Assembly: GCA_900318175.1 (NCBI GenBank)
Contig: ONJQ01000002.1
Coordinates: 141,423 to 205,422 of the forward strand
Source: an uncultured Bacteroidales bacterium
GTDB lineage: Bacteria; Bacteroidota; Bacteroidia; Bacteroidales; P3
Length of the DNA: 64,000 nt
Direction: 5' to 3'
Position 1 is the stretch's first letter; each line of letters starts with the position of its first letter. Positions 52,380 to 61,584 of this stretch are shown here, piece by piece. The notes under the pieces were generated by a model that was not told the origin of the DNA, did not search any database, and saw only the letters and a program-made list of their open reading frames with translations. Position numbers and translations under genes: made by a program.

Positions 52380-53051
52380 TTATTTAAAAATCGTGTATCG
52401 AAGGCCGCGGTCGTACACATCAACGCCCTCATAGCGTTTCACTATGCGCACCACGCGCACTGTGACGGGGAGGATAATCAGCTCGTAGAGGGTCTTCAGA
52501 CCCACCTGCCACAATACAAACGTGGGCATCATGCCCCATGGCACCAGTCCTGCCAGGGCTATGGGGAAGAAGATGATCGAGTCGCAAGCCTCACCCGCAA
52601 GGGTGCTCACCACTGCGCGCAGTGCAAAGCGGCTGCCCTGCGTGCGCACTTTCATCTTCGACATCACCATGGCGTTGACAAACGACCCCACCAGGAAAGC
52701 CAGGAACGAGGCCACGGCCACCCTCGGCGCGAGGCCGAAAATGGAGTGGAACGCCTCAACGTTGGCCCCCTCGCCGGGCAACAAATCCACCAGCGCGCCC
52801 AGCAGCACGAACAGGAAGTTCATGCCAAAGGCCATCCAGATCAGCAGCCGTGCGCGGCGGAAGCCCCACACCTCGGCCACCACATCATTGATGATGTAGC
52901 TGATTGGGAATACAAGCAGAGCCCCCGTGAAATGGGCCGGCCCAACCGTAAATTGTTTCAATGCGAAAAGGTTTGCTGCCATCAGGCAGGTGGTGAACAA
53001 CGTTGCCAAAATGCAAAACAACACGCTCACCTTTTGCGTCTTATTCTTCAT
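52380..53051 (-). CDS. yhhQ: Queuosine precursor transporter (YhhQ/VUT family)
   Basis: The 223-residue inner-membrane protein has about six hydrophobic segments. Family features are a short N-terminal NKTQK tail, TTCLMAANLFALKQF, a YIINDVVAEVWGFRRAR motif near residue 58, and LVGSFVNAMVMSKMK plus DSIIFFPIALAG further along. Members take up queuine or preQ0/preQ1. Operon with queF and a preQ1-I riboswitch immediately before the start codon both support a preQ1-pathway role. Confidence 0.93.
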   Translation of the reverse strand: MKNKTQKVSVLFCILATLFTTCLMAANLFALKQFTVGPAHFTGALLVFPISYIINDVVAEVWGFRRARLLIWMAFGMNFLFVLLGALVDLLPGEGANVEAFHSIFGLAPRVAVASFLAFLVGSFVNAMVMSKMKVRTQGSRFALRAVVSTLAGEACDSIIFFPIALAGLVPWGMMPTFVLWQVGLKTLYELIILPVTVRVVRIVKRYEGVDVYDRGLRYTIFK

Positions 53052-53054
53052 TAT

Positions 53055-53090
53055 CTTGTTTTGTTAAAGGGGGTTACCAAGGACCCCTGG
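53055..53090 (-). promoter_or_regulatory. preQ1-I riboswitch upstream of yhhQ-queF
   Basis: On the minus strand the leader reads GGGGTCCTTGGTAACCCC followed by the A-rich tail TTTAACAAAACAAG. That is the layout of the preQ1 class I aptamer, close to the well-studied Thermoanaerobacter form (P1 GGGGT/ACCCC, ligand loop, UUAACAAAACAAG tail). Loop CTTG can pair with tail CAAG to close the pseudoknot. The ATG follows after three bases, so ligand binding should hide the ribosome site and lower expression of the transporter and QueF. Confidence 0.85.
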
Positions 53091-53106
53091 GTTAATAAAA
53101 TCGGTT

Positions 53107-53114
53107 GCAAAGGT
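53107..53114 (-). promoter_or_regulatory. Minus-7 box of the yhhQ-queF operon
   Basis: TACCTTTG on the minus strand. Initiation near 53101 places the riboswitch within the first 50 nt of the transcript. Confidence 0.65.
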
Positions 53115-53899
53115 ACGACTTTTTTTTCACATGGCAACAAAAAAAATTGGTAACGTTCAATTTCAAACATGTCTGCAGTACGGCAGCCCGCCTTCACAGC
53201 ACACCTCTATCCCATTGAGAAATTGGCATGTGAACCACCTTTATGACCATCTCACAACCCGATTCGGTCAATCGGCCACTTCCATCCATAGGTGCGGCAT
53301 TCCCGTCCGCGGGAATGGCAGACAACAGGCAGCCCTGCCTTAAAGGATGGTTAATGGAATCAACCCCAGCGGGGACAGACTGTATGCAGCCAGATGGCCA
53401 CTTATTCATTGTCACCTGCTGCATTGTTCCTTTCCAATGACCGGGCAGGTATCCAAAATCCGATGAAAACAATCCCCATTTTCGCAAATCCGCCCTTTCC
53501 GCCCTCCTCCAGTGCATCTCCAGTCGTTGGCGTATCCTCGTCACCCAGTTCTCTAATATTTATCTAAGGTTCGAGGAAGAAATGAGGAACAACTGAAAAA
53601 GAAACGTCCTACAACGAGCGAAGGAAGAGAGCAGCAGCGCTGTCGCCGTCGGGGACAACGAGGTAACGGTCAGCAAAACGCCCGTAGAGCATCACGGTCG
53701 TGTTGCCAGTCCAACGCCGATGATGGCACGGAGGCGGACGGGTAGGATGCAAGGTGACAAATTGGCACACGGCGGGAAAATTGGCATAAAAATTGAGAGG
53801 AAAGAAGACTGAAAAAAATGCGACGAGTCGGATGGCGACGAACAAATCCATCACCACCTCTTCGCCTTACGATTGTAAATAAAAAAATGACAACATATT
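53115..53899. other. Long gap before htpG without a supported gene
   Basis: No coding gene is supported. A hairpin CATTCCCG-TCCG-CGGGAATG is at 53298-53317, and the 16-base core of the dispersed repeat is at 53546-53561. A minus-strand frame at 53609-53857 (ends AAALFLRSL) has no credible family match and looks like a remnant or chance frame. Confidence 0.45.
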
Positions 53900-55807
53900 A
53901 TGAACGGCAATTTGAATGTGCAGACTGAGAACATCTTCCCAGTCATTAAAAAGTTCCTTTATTCAGACCATGAAATATTTCTGCGCGAACTGGTGTCCAA
54001 CGCCATTGACGCTACGCAGAAGCTGAAAGCCCTCTCTTCGCGCGGCGAGCTGAAGGGCGAGACCGGCGACCTGACCGTTGAGGTGGAGGTGGACAGCAAG
54101 AAGAAGACCCTCACCGTGAAGGACCGCGGCATCGGCATGACCGCCGACGAGGTGGAGAAGTACATCAACCAAATAGCTTTCAGCGGCGCGACGGACTTCT
54201 TGGACAAGTATAAAGACGTGCAGGAGAACCTGATTGGCCATTTCGGGCTGGGATTCTATTCCGCCTTCATGGTGGCCGACAAGGTGGAGATATTCTCCAA
54301 GTCGTACAAGGACGAACCCGCCATACACTGGAGCTGCGAGGGCAACCCAGAGTTCACCATGGAAGAGGACAAGAAGCACACTGAGCGCGGCACTGACATT
54401 GTGCTGCACATAGCGGACGACTGCAAAGAGTTCTTGGACGAGCAGCAAGTGCTGCAACTGTTGCGAAAGTACTGCCGCTTTATGCCCATCCCCATCCGCT
54501 TCGGCGATGAGAGCGTGTGGGTGGACAGCGAGACGGAGTTTGACGAGGTGGACGACGGCAACGGCGGCAAGAAGAAGCAACCCAAGCGCGTGGAGAAAAA
54601 ACAGCCCCGCATAGTCAATAATACGGAGCCCGCATGGAAAAAGAGCCCTGCCAATCTGACAGACGAGGACTACAAAAAGTTCTACCACGAGCTCTACCCC
54701 ATGAACTTTGAAGACCCCCTGTTCCAGATACACCTCAATGTGGACTATCCCTTCAACCTGACGGGTATCCTATACTTCCCCAAGGTGCGCAAGACCATCG
54801 ACCCCACACGCAACAAGATACAGCTGTATTGCAACCAGGTGTTTGTGACGGACAGCGTGGAAGGCGTGGTGCCTGACTACCTGATGCTGCTGCACGGCGT
54901 GCTGGACAGCCCTGACATCCCGCTGAACGTCAGCCGCAGCTACCTGCAAAGCGACAGCAACGTGAAGAAAATCTCCTCGCACATCAGCAAGAAAGTGGCC
55001 GACAAGCTGGAGGAGATGTTCAAGAACGACCGCAAGGACTTCGAGGACAAGTGGGACGACATCAAGATATTTGTCGAATACGGCATGCTCACGGACGAGA
55101 AGTTCTGCGAACGCGCCATGAAGTTCGCCTTGCTTAAAAACACTGATGGACAATACTTCAGCCTTGACGACTACCGCGAGAAGATTGCCCCCCTGCAGAC
55201 CGACAAGGACAAGAACGTGATCTATCTCTATGCCAACGATGCCGAGGAACAGCACGCCTACATTGCCAAGGCCAAGGCGAAGGGATACGATGTGCTGCTG
55301 ATGGACAGCGTGCTGACGCCCCACTGGGTGAACCTGCTGGAACAGAAGAAAGAAAAGAGCCGTTTTGTGCGCGTGGATGCCGACACTGTTGAAAAGCTTA
55401 TTGCCCACGAGGATTCCATCCCCGAGAAGATGAGCAAAGAAGACCAGGAGAAGCTGAAACCCATCATCGAAGCCGAAGTTGACAAGCAGAAATACACCGT
55501 GCAGATGGAAAGCATGGAGAGCGACGACCAGCCCATGGTCATCACACAGAGCGAATTCATGCGCCGATACAAAGAGATGGCAGCCACAAGCGGTGGCGGC
55601 ATGGGGTTCTACGGCGAACTGCCCGAGAGCTACAACCTTGTGGTCAACATCAATCACCCGCTCATTGAGCAGGTGTTGAAAGAGACCGACAGCGAGAAAC
55701 AGAAACAGCTGGTCCACCAGCTTACCGACCTCGCACTGCTGGCCAACGGTCTGCTGAAAGGCGAAGCCCTGACGCAATTCGTCAAACGCAGCATCGACAT
55801 GATCTGA
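53900..55807 (+). CDS. htpG: Molecular chaperone HtpG (Hsp90)
   Basis: The 635-residue Hsp90 has the N-terminal GHKL ATPase: LVSNAIDATQK (catalytic Glu just before), KDRGIGMTADEV near 75, a glycine lid GHFGLGFYSAFMV near 118, and GTDIVLHI near 170. The middle domain has YIMLLHGV-like VPDYLMLLHGVLDSPDIPLNVSR near 320. The C-terminal dimerisation domain ends ALTQFVKRSIDMI. A charged insert (KKKQPKRVEKKQ) links the first two domains. Length is normal for the phylum. Confidence 0.95.
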   Translation: MNGNLNVQTENIFPVIKKFLYSDHEIFLRELVSNAIDATQKLKALSSRGELKGETGDLTVEVEVDSKKKTLTVKDRGIGMTADEVEKYINQIAFSGATDFLDKYKDVQENLIGHFGLGFYSAFMVADKVEIFSKSYKDEPAIHWSCEGNPEFTMEEDKKHTERGTDIVLHIADDCKEFLDEQQVLQLLRKYCRFMPIPIRFGDESVWVDSETEFDEVDDGNGGKKKQPKRVEKKQPRIVNNTEPAWKKSPANLTDEDYKKFYHELYPMNFEDPLFQIHLNVDYPFNLTGILYFPKVRKTIDPTRNKIQLYCNQVFVTDSVEGVVPDYLMLLHGVLDSPDIPLNVSRSYLQSDSNVKKISSHISKKVADKLEEMFKNDRKDFEDKWDDIKIFVEYGMLTDEKFCERAMKFALLKNTDGQYFSLDDYREKIAPLQTDKDKNVIYLYANDAEEQHAYIAKAKAKGYDVLLMDSVLTPHWVNLLEQKKEKSRFVRVDADTVEKLIAHEDSIPEKMSKEDQEKLKPIIEAEVDKQKYTVQMESMESDDQPMVITQSEFMRRYKEMAATSGGGMGFYGELPESYNLVVNINHPLIEQVLKETDSEKQKQLVHQLTDLALLANGLLKGEALTQFVKRSIDMI

Positions 55808-55831
55808 CCGGACTGACCAAGAGAGAATAGT

Positions 55832-55870
55832 AAAAAAAGAAACGGATGTGCCCATCCGTTTCTTTTTTTT
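55832..55870 (+). terminator. Rho-independent terminator after htpG
   Basis: GAAACGGATG (55839-55848) pairs with CATCCGTTTC (55853-55862), flanked by an A run on the left and a T8 run (55863-55870) on the right, so it works on either strand. Confidence 0.9.
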
Positions 55871-55931
55871 CATTTTTTTGAAAGCGCGAGCCTCCGACAC
55901 GCTGAATGTGTATTTGCATGATGCCCCCCCT

Positions 55932-55979
55932 CTATAAGTGCGGGTTATTGAGGGTCTGCCTCGTCGAGGCAACTTATAG
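55932..55979. repeat. Nested palindromic repeat element, copy 2
   Basis: CTATAAGT (55932-55939) pairs with ACTTATAG (55972-55979), and an inner hairpin pairs TGCCTCG with CGAGGCA. It matches the copy at 6660-6708 in layout and most bases. Confidence 0.7.
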
Positions 55980-55989
55980 GAGCCCCCCG

Positions 55990-56829
55990 TTATTTTATCA
56001 TCTCATCGTACTTCCTCATGCTCGGAATATTGTCCGGTTTGATATCTTCGAGGGTGAAATCCTGGAACCGCGGAGCCTCGTTGACATTCTCCGCACCTTT
56101 TTCCCTGTTGTCGGTGAAAGCCATCACCTCCTCCTCCGTGATGCCGATAGCCTCCATGTTGTGGCGGTTGTGATAGCGCATGGTGGCAGCCACGTAGGTC
56201 AGCCAAATGCGGCGCGAGTGGATATTGGAGAGGATGCCCCGCACCCGCTCGGAGCGTATCATCTTGGCAGCAATAGTGCCACCCTCATATTTCTCGGGGT
56301 TGAACTTGATGTCCTGCACCGCTTCGTCCACTTCGTTCACAAACTTGTTCCAGTACTCCTCCACCGAGTTCATGGCCGAGAAGCACTGTCCCACACAGTC
56401 GATAAACTGGACGTTACCCATATTCTTCCAGGTCTCGATATTGTTGGAGAAGATATTCTCCGCCGACCTGTCGTGGGAGAGGAACTGGACGGCGTAGCCG
56501 CGACCAATGAGGGCACGCAGTTCCGCCTCCGGCATGCGGTCCAGCTCGTCCACGGATTTGTTCAGCAGCCATACTGCTATGCTGTCGTTGACGGCCATGC
56601 GCTCGGCACGCGCATCCATCGTACGGGCAAAACTCTCAATATTGCTCATCACCATCATGGCCGAAAGGCGACGGTCCTTGGCACGCTGGTGGTTCTCCGT
56701 CATGCGCGAGGCTATCAACGTAAATGTCAGCGAAATGGTGGTACCGATAATAATCATCCCTATCTGTTTCCAGAATCCATTACGGGAGTCGAGCATCACC
56801 CGCGGGGGTCTAATTGGCAACTTAGTCAT
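55990..56829 (-). CDS. Hypothetical protein with one N-terminal membrane helix
   Basis: The 279-residue protein starts at the ATG at 56829, since the longer frame to 56931 crosses the promoter at 56890-56897. A short basic N-terminus (MTKLPIRPPRVMLDSRNGF) leads to one membrane helix at about 22-42 and an all-helical soluble domain of about 220 residues rich in charged residues. No enzyme motif is visible. The arrangement (short tail, one helix, helical extracytoplasmic or cytoplasmic domain) resembles small DUF proteins of Bacteroidota such as the DUF6090 type, but I cannot place it. Confidence 0.65.
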   Translation of the reverse strand: MTKLPIRPPRVMLDSRNGFWKQIGMIIIGTTISLTFTLIASRMTENHQRAKDRRLSAMMVMSNIESFARTMDARAERMAVNDSIAVWLLNKSVDELDRMPEAELRALIGRGYAVQFLSHDRSAENIFSNNIETWKNMGNVQFIDCVGQCFSAMNSVEEYWNKFVNEVDEAVQDIKFNPEKYEGGTIAAKMIRSERVRGILSNIHSRRIWLTYVAATMRYHNRHNMEAIGITEEEVMAFTDNREKGAENVNEAPRFQDFTLEDIKPDNIPSMRKYDEMIK

Positions 56830-56889
56830 AACTACAACAATTAAACAATAAACAAATATATGGCGCGGAGGTCTCCGCTTTTCATTTTG

Positions 56890-56897
56890 CAAAGATA
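56890..56897 (-). promoter_or_regulatory. Minus-7 box of the unknown membrane protein gene
   Basis: TATCTTTG on the minus strand, 60 bases upstream of the ATG at 56829. Confidence 0.6.
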
Positions 56898-56983
56898 CAC
56901 ATATTTTTCCAATCAAAGGGAAAACCTGCACAATAAAAAAAATATGTGCGCGTTAATCCGACAGACAATAATCGCAACACAAC

Positions 56984-58141
56984 ATGAAAAGGAATATAAT
57001 CATCACCGGCGGAGCGGGCTTCATTGGCAGCCATGTCGTGCGCCTCTTCGTCAACAAATACCCCGAATACCGAATCGTCAATGTAGACAAACTCACCTAT
57101 GCCGGCAACCTTGCCAACCTGCGGGACATTGAGGATGCGCCGAACTACCGCTTTGTCAAGATGGACATCTGCGACTTCGAGGGCATACTCAACCTCATGA
57201 AAGAGGAGCATATCGATGGCATCATCCACCTTGCCGCCGAGAGCCACGTGGACCGCAGCATTGCGGACCCCTTCACCTTCGCCCGCACCAACGTCATGGG
57301 CACCCTCTCCCTGCTGCAAGCCGCAAAGACGTATTGGGCGTCGCTCCCCGAGCGGTGGCAGGGCAAGCTCTTCTACCACATCAGCACCGACGAAGTCTAC
57401 GGGGCCCTGCAGCTGACCCACCCCGACGGCATTGAGCCCCCCTTCAGCACACGGGCCTCCAGCGCGGGGCACCACCTGGCCTACGGCGACACCTTCTTTA
57501 CCGAAGACCTCCCCTATCGGCCCCACAGCCCCTACAGCGCCGCCAAAGCCTCCAGCGACCACTTTGTCCGCGCCTTCCACGACACCTACGGCCTCCCCAC
57601 CATCGTCACCAACTGCAGCAACAACTACGGCCCCTACCAGTTCCCCGAAAAGCTCATCCCACTGTTCATCAACAACATCCGCCACCGCAAACCCCTTCCC
57701 GTATACGGCCAAGGGCTCAACGTGCGCGACTGGCTCTACGTCGAAGACCACGCCCGCGCCATCGACACCATCTTCCATCGCGGCGCCGTGGCCGAGACCT
57801 ACAACATCGGCGGCTTCAACGAGTGGAAAAACATCGACATTGTCCGCACCCTCATCCGCACCACCGACCGCCTCCTGGGCCGTGCCGACGGCGAGGACAT
57901 GAACCTCATCACCTACGTTGCCGACCGTGCCGGCCACGACCTCCGCTACGCCATCGACAGCCGTAAACTCCAGCGCACCCTCGGCTGGGAGCCCACGCTC
58001 CAGTTCGAGCAAGGCATCGAGCTGACCGTCCGCTGGTACCTCGACAACCAGCAGTGGCTGGACAACGTCACCTCCGGCGACTACATAAAATACTACGACC
58101 GCATGTACTCCAACCGAACGGGCACCCCCCTTGGCAAGTAA
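56984..58141 (+). CDS. rfbB: dTDP-glucose 4,6-dehydratase
   Basis: The 385-residue short-chain dehydrogenase/reductase forms dTDP-4-keto-6-deoxyglucose. The NAD-binding motif is TGGAGFIGSHVVRLF at 9-22. AAESHVDRSI near 84 and the catalytic ISTDEVYG (Asp-Glu replacing Ser) near 134 identify this enzyme, with YSAAKASSDHFV holding the Tyr-x3-Lys pair near 185. NNYGPYQFPEKLIPLFI and NVRDWLYVEDH are also typical. A ~20-residue loop around DGIEPPFSTRASSAGHH is longer than in many relatives. No rfbA, rfbC or rfbD is in the window. Confidence 0.93.
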   Translation: MKRNIIITGGAGFIGSHVVRLFVNKYPEYRIVNVDKLTYAGNLANLRDIEDAPNYRFVKMDICDFEGILNLMKEEHIDGIIHLAAESHVDRSIADPFTFARTNVMGTLSLLQAAKTYWASLPERWQGKLFYHISTDEVYGALQLTHPDGIEPPFSTRASSAGHHLAYGDTFFTEDLPYRPHSPYSAAKASSDHFVRAFHDTYGLPTIVTNCSNNYGPYQFPEKLIPLFINNIRHRKPLPVYGQGLNVRDWLYVEDHARAIDTIFHRGAVAETYNIGGFNEWKNIDIVRTLIRTTDRLLGRADGEDMNLITYVADRAGHDLRYAIDSRKLQRTLGWEPTLQFEQGIELTVRWYLDNQQWLDNVTSGDYIKYYDRMYSNRTGTPLGK

Positions 58142-58170
58142 TCCCCTCGGCCGTCAGCCACCCTTTCACC

Positions 58171-58812
58171 ATGCAGGAGACAACGCACAACATCATATTC
58201 GACTTCGGCAACGTCCTTGTCCGATGGGAACCCCAGCGGCTCTACCTCCCCTACTTCCGGGGCGACGAGGCGCAATACTGGTACTTCTGGCGGCACGTCT
58301 GCACACAGCAGCTCCGCAACCGTATCGACGCCGGCGAAGACCAACGCCAGTGCATTGAGGAGCAGAAGCGCCTCTTCCCCGACTACGCCGAGCCGTTGGA
58401 CATGTTCATCACCCGCTGGCAGGAGACCCTCCCTGGCGAGATGCCCGGCATGCGGGCCCTGCTGCAGCAGCTCATTGACGACCCGTGCTGCCGGGTGTTC
58501 GGCCTCACCAACTGGTCCATGGAGACCTTTCCTCTGGCGCGGCAACGATTCGGCATTCTCCAGCTTATAGACTGCTACATCGTCTCCGCCGACGTGCACC
58601 TCGTCAAGCCCGACCCCGCCATCTTCAGGCTCGCCCTCCGCCGCTTTGGCATCACCCCTTCCACAACCACGTTCGTTGACGACAACCCCGCCAACGTCCA
58701 AGCCGCCACAGACCTCGGCATGAAAGGCATAGTGTTCACCAATGCCGGGGACCTGCGCACCGAACTGGCGCAAAGCGGGATTTGGTTTTCACCCTCCCGC
58801 CATTCATTTTAG
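58171..58812 (+). CDS. HAD-family phosphatase
   Basis: The 213-residue haloacid dehalogenase-like hydrolase starts at the ATG at 58171; the frame open from 58054 would overlap rfbB. Motif I is FDFGNVLVRW (the FDxGNV form lacks the usual second Asp seen as DxDGT). Motif II is GLTNWS near residue 110, the Lys of motif III is in HLVKPDPAIF near 150, and motif IV is FVDDNPANV near 172. A helical cap at about 20-90 places it in subfamily I. The FDFGNV form matches YihX-like sugar phosphatases (alpha-glucose-1-P type). It follows rfbB by 29 nt. Confidence 0.88.
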   Translation: MQETTHNIIFDFGNVLVRWEPQRLYLPYFRGDEAQYWYFWRHVCTQQLRNRIDAGEDQRQCIEEQKRLFPDYAEPLDMFITRWQETLPGEMPGMRALLQQLIDDPCCRVFGLTNWSMETFPLARQRFGILQLIDCYIVSADVHLVKPDPAIFRLALRRFGITPSTTTFVDDNPANVQAATDLGMKGIVFTNAGDLRTELAQSGIWFSPSRHSF

Positions 58813-58832
58813 GGCGATTACCCACCCTAAAA
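58807..58832 (+). terminator. Terminator overlapping the stop of the HAD gene
   Basis: TTTTAGGG (58807-58814) pairs with CCCTAAAA (58825-58832) around a 10-base loop; the TAG stop lies in the left arm. It is followed by an AT-rich stretch rather than a T run. Confidence 0.5.
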
Positions 58833-58866
58833 ACAATTATTTTTGCACTGAATGAAAAAAAAGTTG

Positions 58867-58874
58867 TATTTTTG
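58867..58874 (+). promoter_or_regulatory. Minus-7 box of the CapD/WbpM-like gene
   Basis: TATTTTTG, 76 bases before the ATG at 58950. Confidence 0.6.
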
Positions 58875-58949
58875 CAAGTCGTTATAATAAATAGCATCCC
58901 TTATAACAGCTCAATACATTAACACATTAACGAATCAAAATAATACAAC

Positions 58950-60887
58950 ATGAATAAACTCAGACTCCTTTTCAAGCATTTTGCCTTTAATTTTATCCGT
59001 CGTTACAGGCGCAACCCCGCTTCAAGATGGACTATACTTGTTATAGACCTTTTCGCCCTTCTGGTGGCCTTTGCTGTAACCGACCTCTTCCGGCTGCGCA
59101 TGTCGGACTTCATTGACTGGCCATCGCTCATCTTTAAATACTGCTTCTTTGGGGTCATTGCAACAATTTTCTATCTTATCATAGGCACCTACCGCAGCAT
59201 CATCCGCCACTCAGGCATGTACGACATCTACAAAGTCCTTGCCTCCAACCTGGCTGCCGCCCTCATTCTCATTGCCTTCAACTTCATCAACAACAACCAT
59301 CCCATAGTCACCAACCGCTACACACCCGCCTATAGCGAAATCCTCATGACATTCTCCCTACAGATTGTCTTCATGATTAGTATACGGCTCGCCCTACAGA
59401 ACATCTACAACGACTACATCCGCCGTCAGCGCCCCTCCGTCAACATTATCATCTACGGAGCTGGCAGCGCAGGAACCATAGCCTACAACGCCCTCATGCA
59501 GGACCGCAACCACAACTACCGCATCGTCGCCTACATCGACGATGCCCGGCAGAAAAAAGATGCCGCACTCAACGGCATCCATATCATGCAGCGTAGTGAC
59601 GTCCTCAACCAAGACTTCATTAAGAAAAACCAAGTCTCCACCCTCCTCATCGCCATCCCCTCCATTAAGTTAAGCTACAAACAGGAAATCACCAACATAG
59701 CCCTCGACCTTGGTCTTAAAGTCAAATCCGTCCCCCACATCAGCAAGTGGATTAACGACTCCTTCACCTTCAACCAAATTCAGGACATCAAGATTGAGGA
59801 TCTCCTTGAGCGTGAAAGCATCAAGTTGGACAACACCAACATCGTCCGCCAAGTCTACGACAAAATCGTCATGGTCACCGGTGCTGCCGGCTCCATCGGC
59901 AGTGAGATTTGCCGACAGCTCACCCAATACCACCCCGCCAAAATCATTATGGTCGACCAGGCCGAATCCCCCATGTACGACCTCCAATTCGAATTGCGCA
60001 ACACCGCTCCCTACAACAAGGCTGTAGACAACATGGTCTTCGTCATAGCCAACATTAAGGACCAACCCCGCATGCAGCAAGTCTTTGAGCAGTATCACCC
60101 TCAAATCATCTACCACGCCGCCGCCTACAAGCACGTTCCCTTCATGGAGGAGAATCCCTACGAAGCCCTGCTTGTCAACGTCTTCGGCACGAAGAACATT
60201 GCCGACCTTGCCATGCAATACCACACCGAGAAGTTCGTTATGATCTCCACGGACAAGGCCGTCAACCCCACCAACGTCATGGGTGCCACCAAGCGCATGG
60301 CCGAAATCTACATCCAGAGCCGTTGCGGCACCGACACCCACTTCGTCACCACCCGTTTCGGCAACGTTCTCGGCTCCAACGGCAGCGTCATCCCTCTCTT
60401 CAAGAAACAGCTCTCCGCCGGAGGCCCCCTCACCGTCACCCACCGCGACATCGTCCGCTACTTCATGACCATCCCCGAAGCCTGCAACCTCGTCCTTGAA
60501 GCCGGGGCCATGGGCGGCGGCGGCGACATCTTCGTCTTCGACATGGGCGCACCCGTCAAGATCTACGACCTTGCCACCAAGATGATACAGCTTTCCGGTC
60601 TCAAGAACATCCAAATCAAAGAAATCGGACTGCGTCCCGGCGAGAAACTCTACGAAGAACTCCTTGCCACCAAAGAGAACACCCTGCCCACATACCATCC
60701 CAAGATTCTCCGTGCCTCAGTGCGCAAATATGCAGCCGAAGAGATTGACACGCTCTACCAGCAACTCCGCGACCTCATGCCCACCTTCGACGACATGAAA
60801 CTCGTTGGAAAGATGAAACAGATTGTGCCTGAATTCCACAGCCAGAACAGCATATTTGCCCAGTTAGACAAGAAAGAAAACGCATAA
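58950..60887 (+). CDS. Membrane-bound nucleoside-diphosphate-sugar 4,6-dehydratase (CapD/WbpM family)
   Basis: The 645-residue protein has four N-terminal membrane helices (about 25-150), a CoA-binding-like domain (about 155-270, IIYGAGSAGTIAYNAL) and a large SDR dehydratase domain (about 290-600). The SDR motifs are VTGAAGSIGSEICRQL near 308, AAAYKHVPFMEENPYEAL near 395, and the ISTDKAVNPTNVMGATKRMAE catalytic stretch with Thr/Asp and Met in place of Tyr, typical for WbpM/CapD. It converts UDP-GlcNAc to a 4-keto-6-deoxy form for O-antigen or capsule, and lies at the inner membrane. No glycan genes immediately follow it. Confidence 0.92.
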   Translation: MNKLRLLFKHFAFNFIRRYRRNPASRWTILVIDLFALLVAFAVTDLFRLRMSDFIDWPSLIFKYCFFGVIATIFYLIIGTYRSIIRHSGMYDIYKVLASNLAAALILIAFNFINNNHPIVTNRYTPAYSEILMTFSLQIVFMISIRLALQNIYNDYIRRQRPSVNIIIYGAGSAGTIAYNALMQDRNHNYRIVAYIDDARQKKDAALNGIHIMQRSDVLNQDFIKKNQVSTLLIAIPSIKLSYKQEITNIALDLGLKVKSVPHISKWINDSFTFNQIQDIKIEDLLERESIKLDNTNIVRQVYDKIVMVTGAAGSIGSEICRQLTQYHPAKIIMVDQAESPMYDLQFELRNTAPYNKAVDNMVFVIANIKDQPRMQQVFEQYHPQIIYHAAAYKHVPFMEENPYEALLVNVFGTKNIADLAMQYHTEKFVMISTDKAVNPTNVMGATKRMAEIYIQSRCGTDTHFVTTRFGNVLGSNGSVIPLFKKQLSAGGPLTVTHRDIVRYFMTIPEACNLVLEAGAMGGGGDIFVFDMGAPVKIYDLATKMIQLSGLKNIQIKEIGLRPGEKLYEELLATKENTLPTYHPKILRASVRKYAAEEIDTLYQQLRDLMPTFDDMKLVGKMKQIVPEFHSQNSIFAQLDKKENA

Positions 60888-61044
60888 ACCCCATTGCATT
60901 TTTATTTTATTAACAGAGCAGGCACAATAAAAGTGAAGAAACTCAGTTACCTCAGTTGCGATTAGAAAGGGGAAAACGTCATCCACTGCAATTATCCCCA
61001 CGCAACAAATACTAAAGAGCAAAACAAACAAAAAACTCAATAAC

Positions 61045-61464
61045 ATGAAAAAAATGTTTTTAGCATGCCTCATCGCCCTCATGTCGATAGGCGTAGCAAA
61101 TGCACAAGAGCAAAAGAAAGAGGCCACAGAGGCCCAGCACGGTCCTAAGATTGTTTTCGCTGAGCGCGAACACAATTACGGCACCATCCAGAAGGGCGGC
61201 GATGGCAACTGTGTCTTCACCTTCACCAACACCGGCGACGAGCCCCTCATCCTCAGCAGCGTCCGTGCCAGCTGCGGCTGCACCACTCCTAAATGGACCC
61301 AAAAGCCCGTTATGCCCGGCAAGTCCGGCGAGATTGGCGTCCGCTACAACACCAACAACACAGGTGGATTCACCAAGACTGTCACCATCACTTCCAACGC
61401 TGTCAACGAAGCCCGAGTAGTCGTAAAAATCAAAGGCAACGTTGTCCAAGAGAAAAGCAACTGA
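61045..61464 (+). CDS. DUF1573 secreted protein
   Basis: The 139-residue protein has a signal peptide (MKKMFLACLIALMSIGVANA) and a single DUF1573 Ig-like domain at about 35-135. Domain features are the HNYGTIQKGG start and VRASCGCTTPKW, the conserved CGC motif near residue 80. Members are periplasmic in Bacteroidota; their role is not established. About 157 nt separates it from the CapD-like gene. Confidence 0.88.
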   Translation: MKKMFLACLIALMSIGVANAQEQKKEATEAQHGPKIVFAEREHNYGTIQKGGDGNCVFTFTNTGDEPLILSSVRASCGCTTPKWTQKPVMPGKSGEIGVRYNTNNTGGFTKTVTITSNAVNEARVVVKIKGNVVQEKSN

Positions 61465-61482
61465 TTAATTGAAAATAGGACG

Positions 61483-61550
61483 AAATGAAAGGTGGAAAGT
61501 GAAAAGTGAATAATAGTTTGCACATCCTTTTCACTTTTCATCTTTCATTT
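61483..61550. repeat. Long interrupted inverted repeat after the DUF1573 gene
   Basis: AAATGAAAG (61483-61491) pairs with CTTTCATTT (61542-61550), and GAAAAGTGAA (61501-61510) with TTCACTTTTC (61530-61539). It is a probable terminator or interspersed repeat, made of the AAAGTGAA words common in gaps of this phylum. Confidence 0.6.
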
Positions 61551-61584
61551 TATAGTATTAACACATTAGCACATTTCAAAAACC

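Noticed and set aside
53609-53857. 82-codon minus-strand frame in the gap before htpG
   Set aside because: The first half is low-complexity hydrophobic/Pro-rich. The second half looks protein-like but matches no family I know and has no promoter, so it is noted only as a possible remnant.
56966-60887. Complete dTDP-rhamnose cluster
   Set aside because: Only rfbB is present; rfbA, rfbC and rfbD are absent, and the next genes are a HAD phosphatase and a CapD-like dehydratase.
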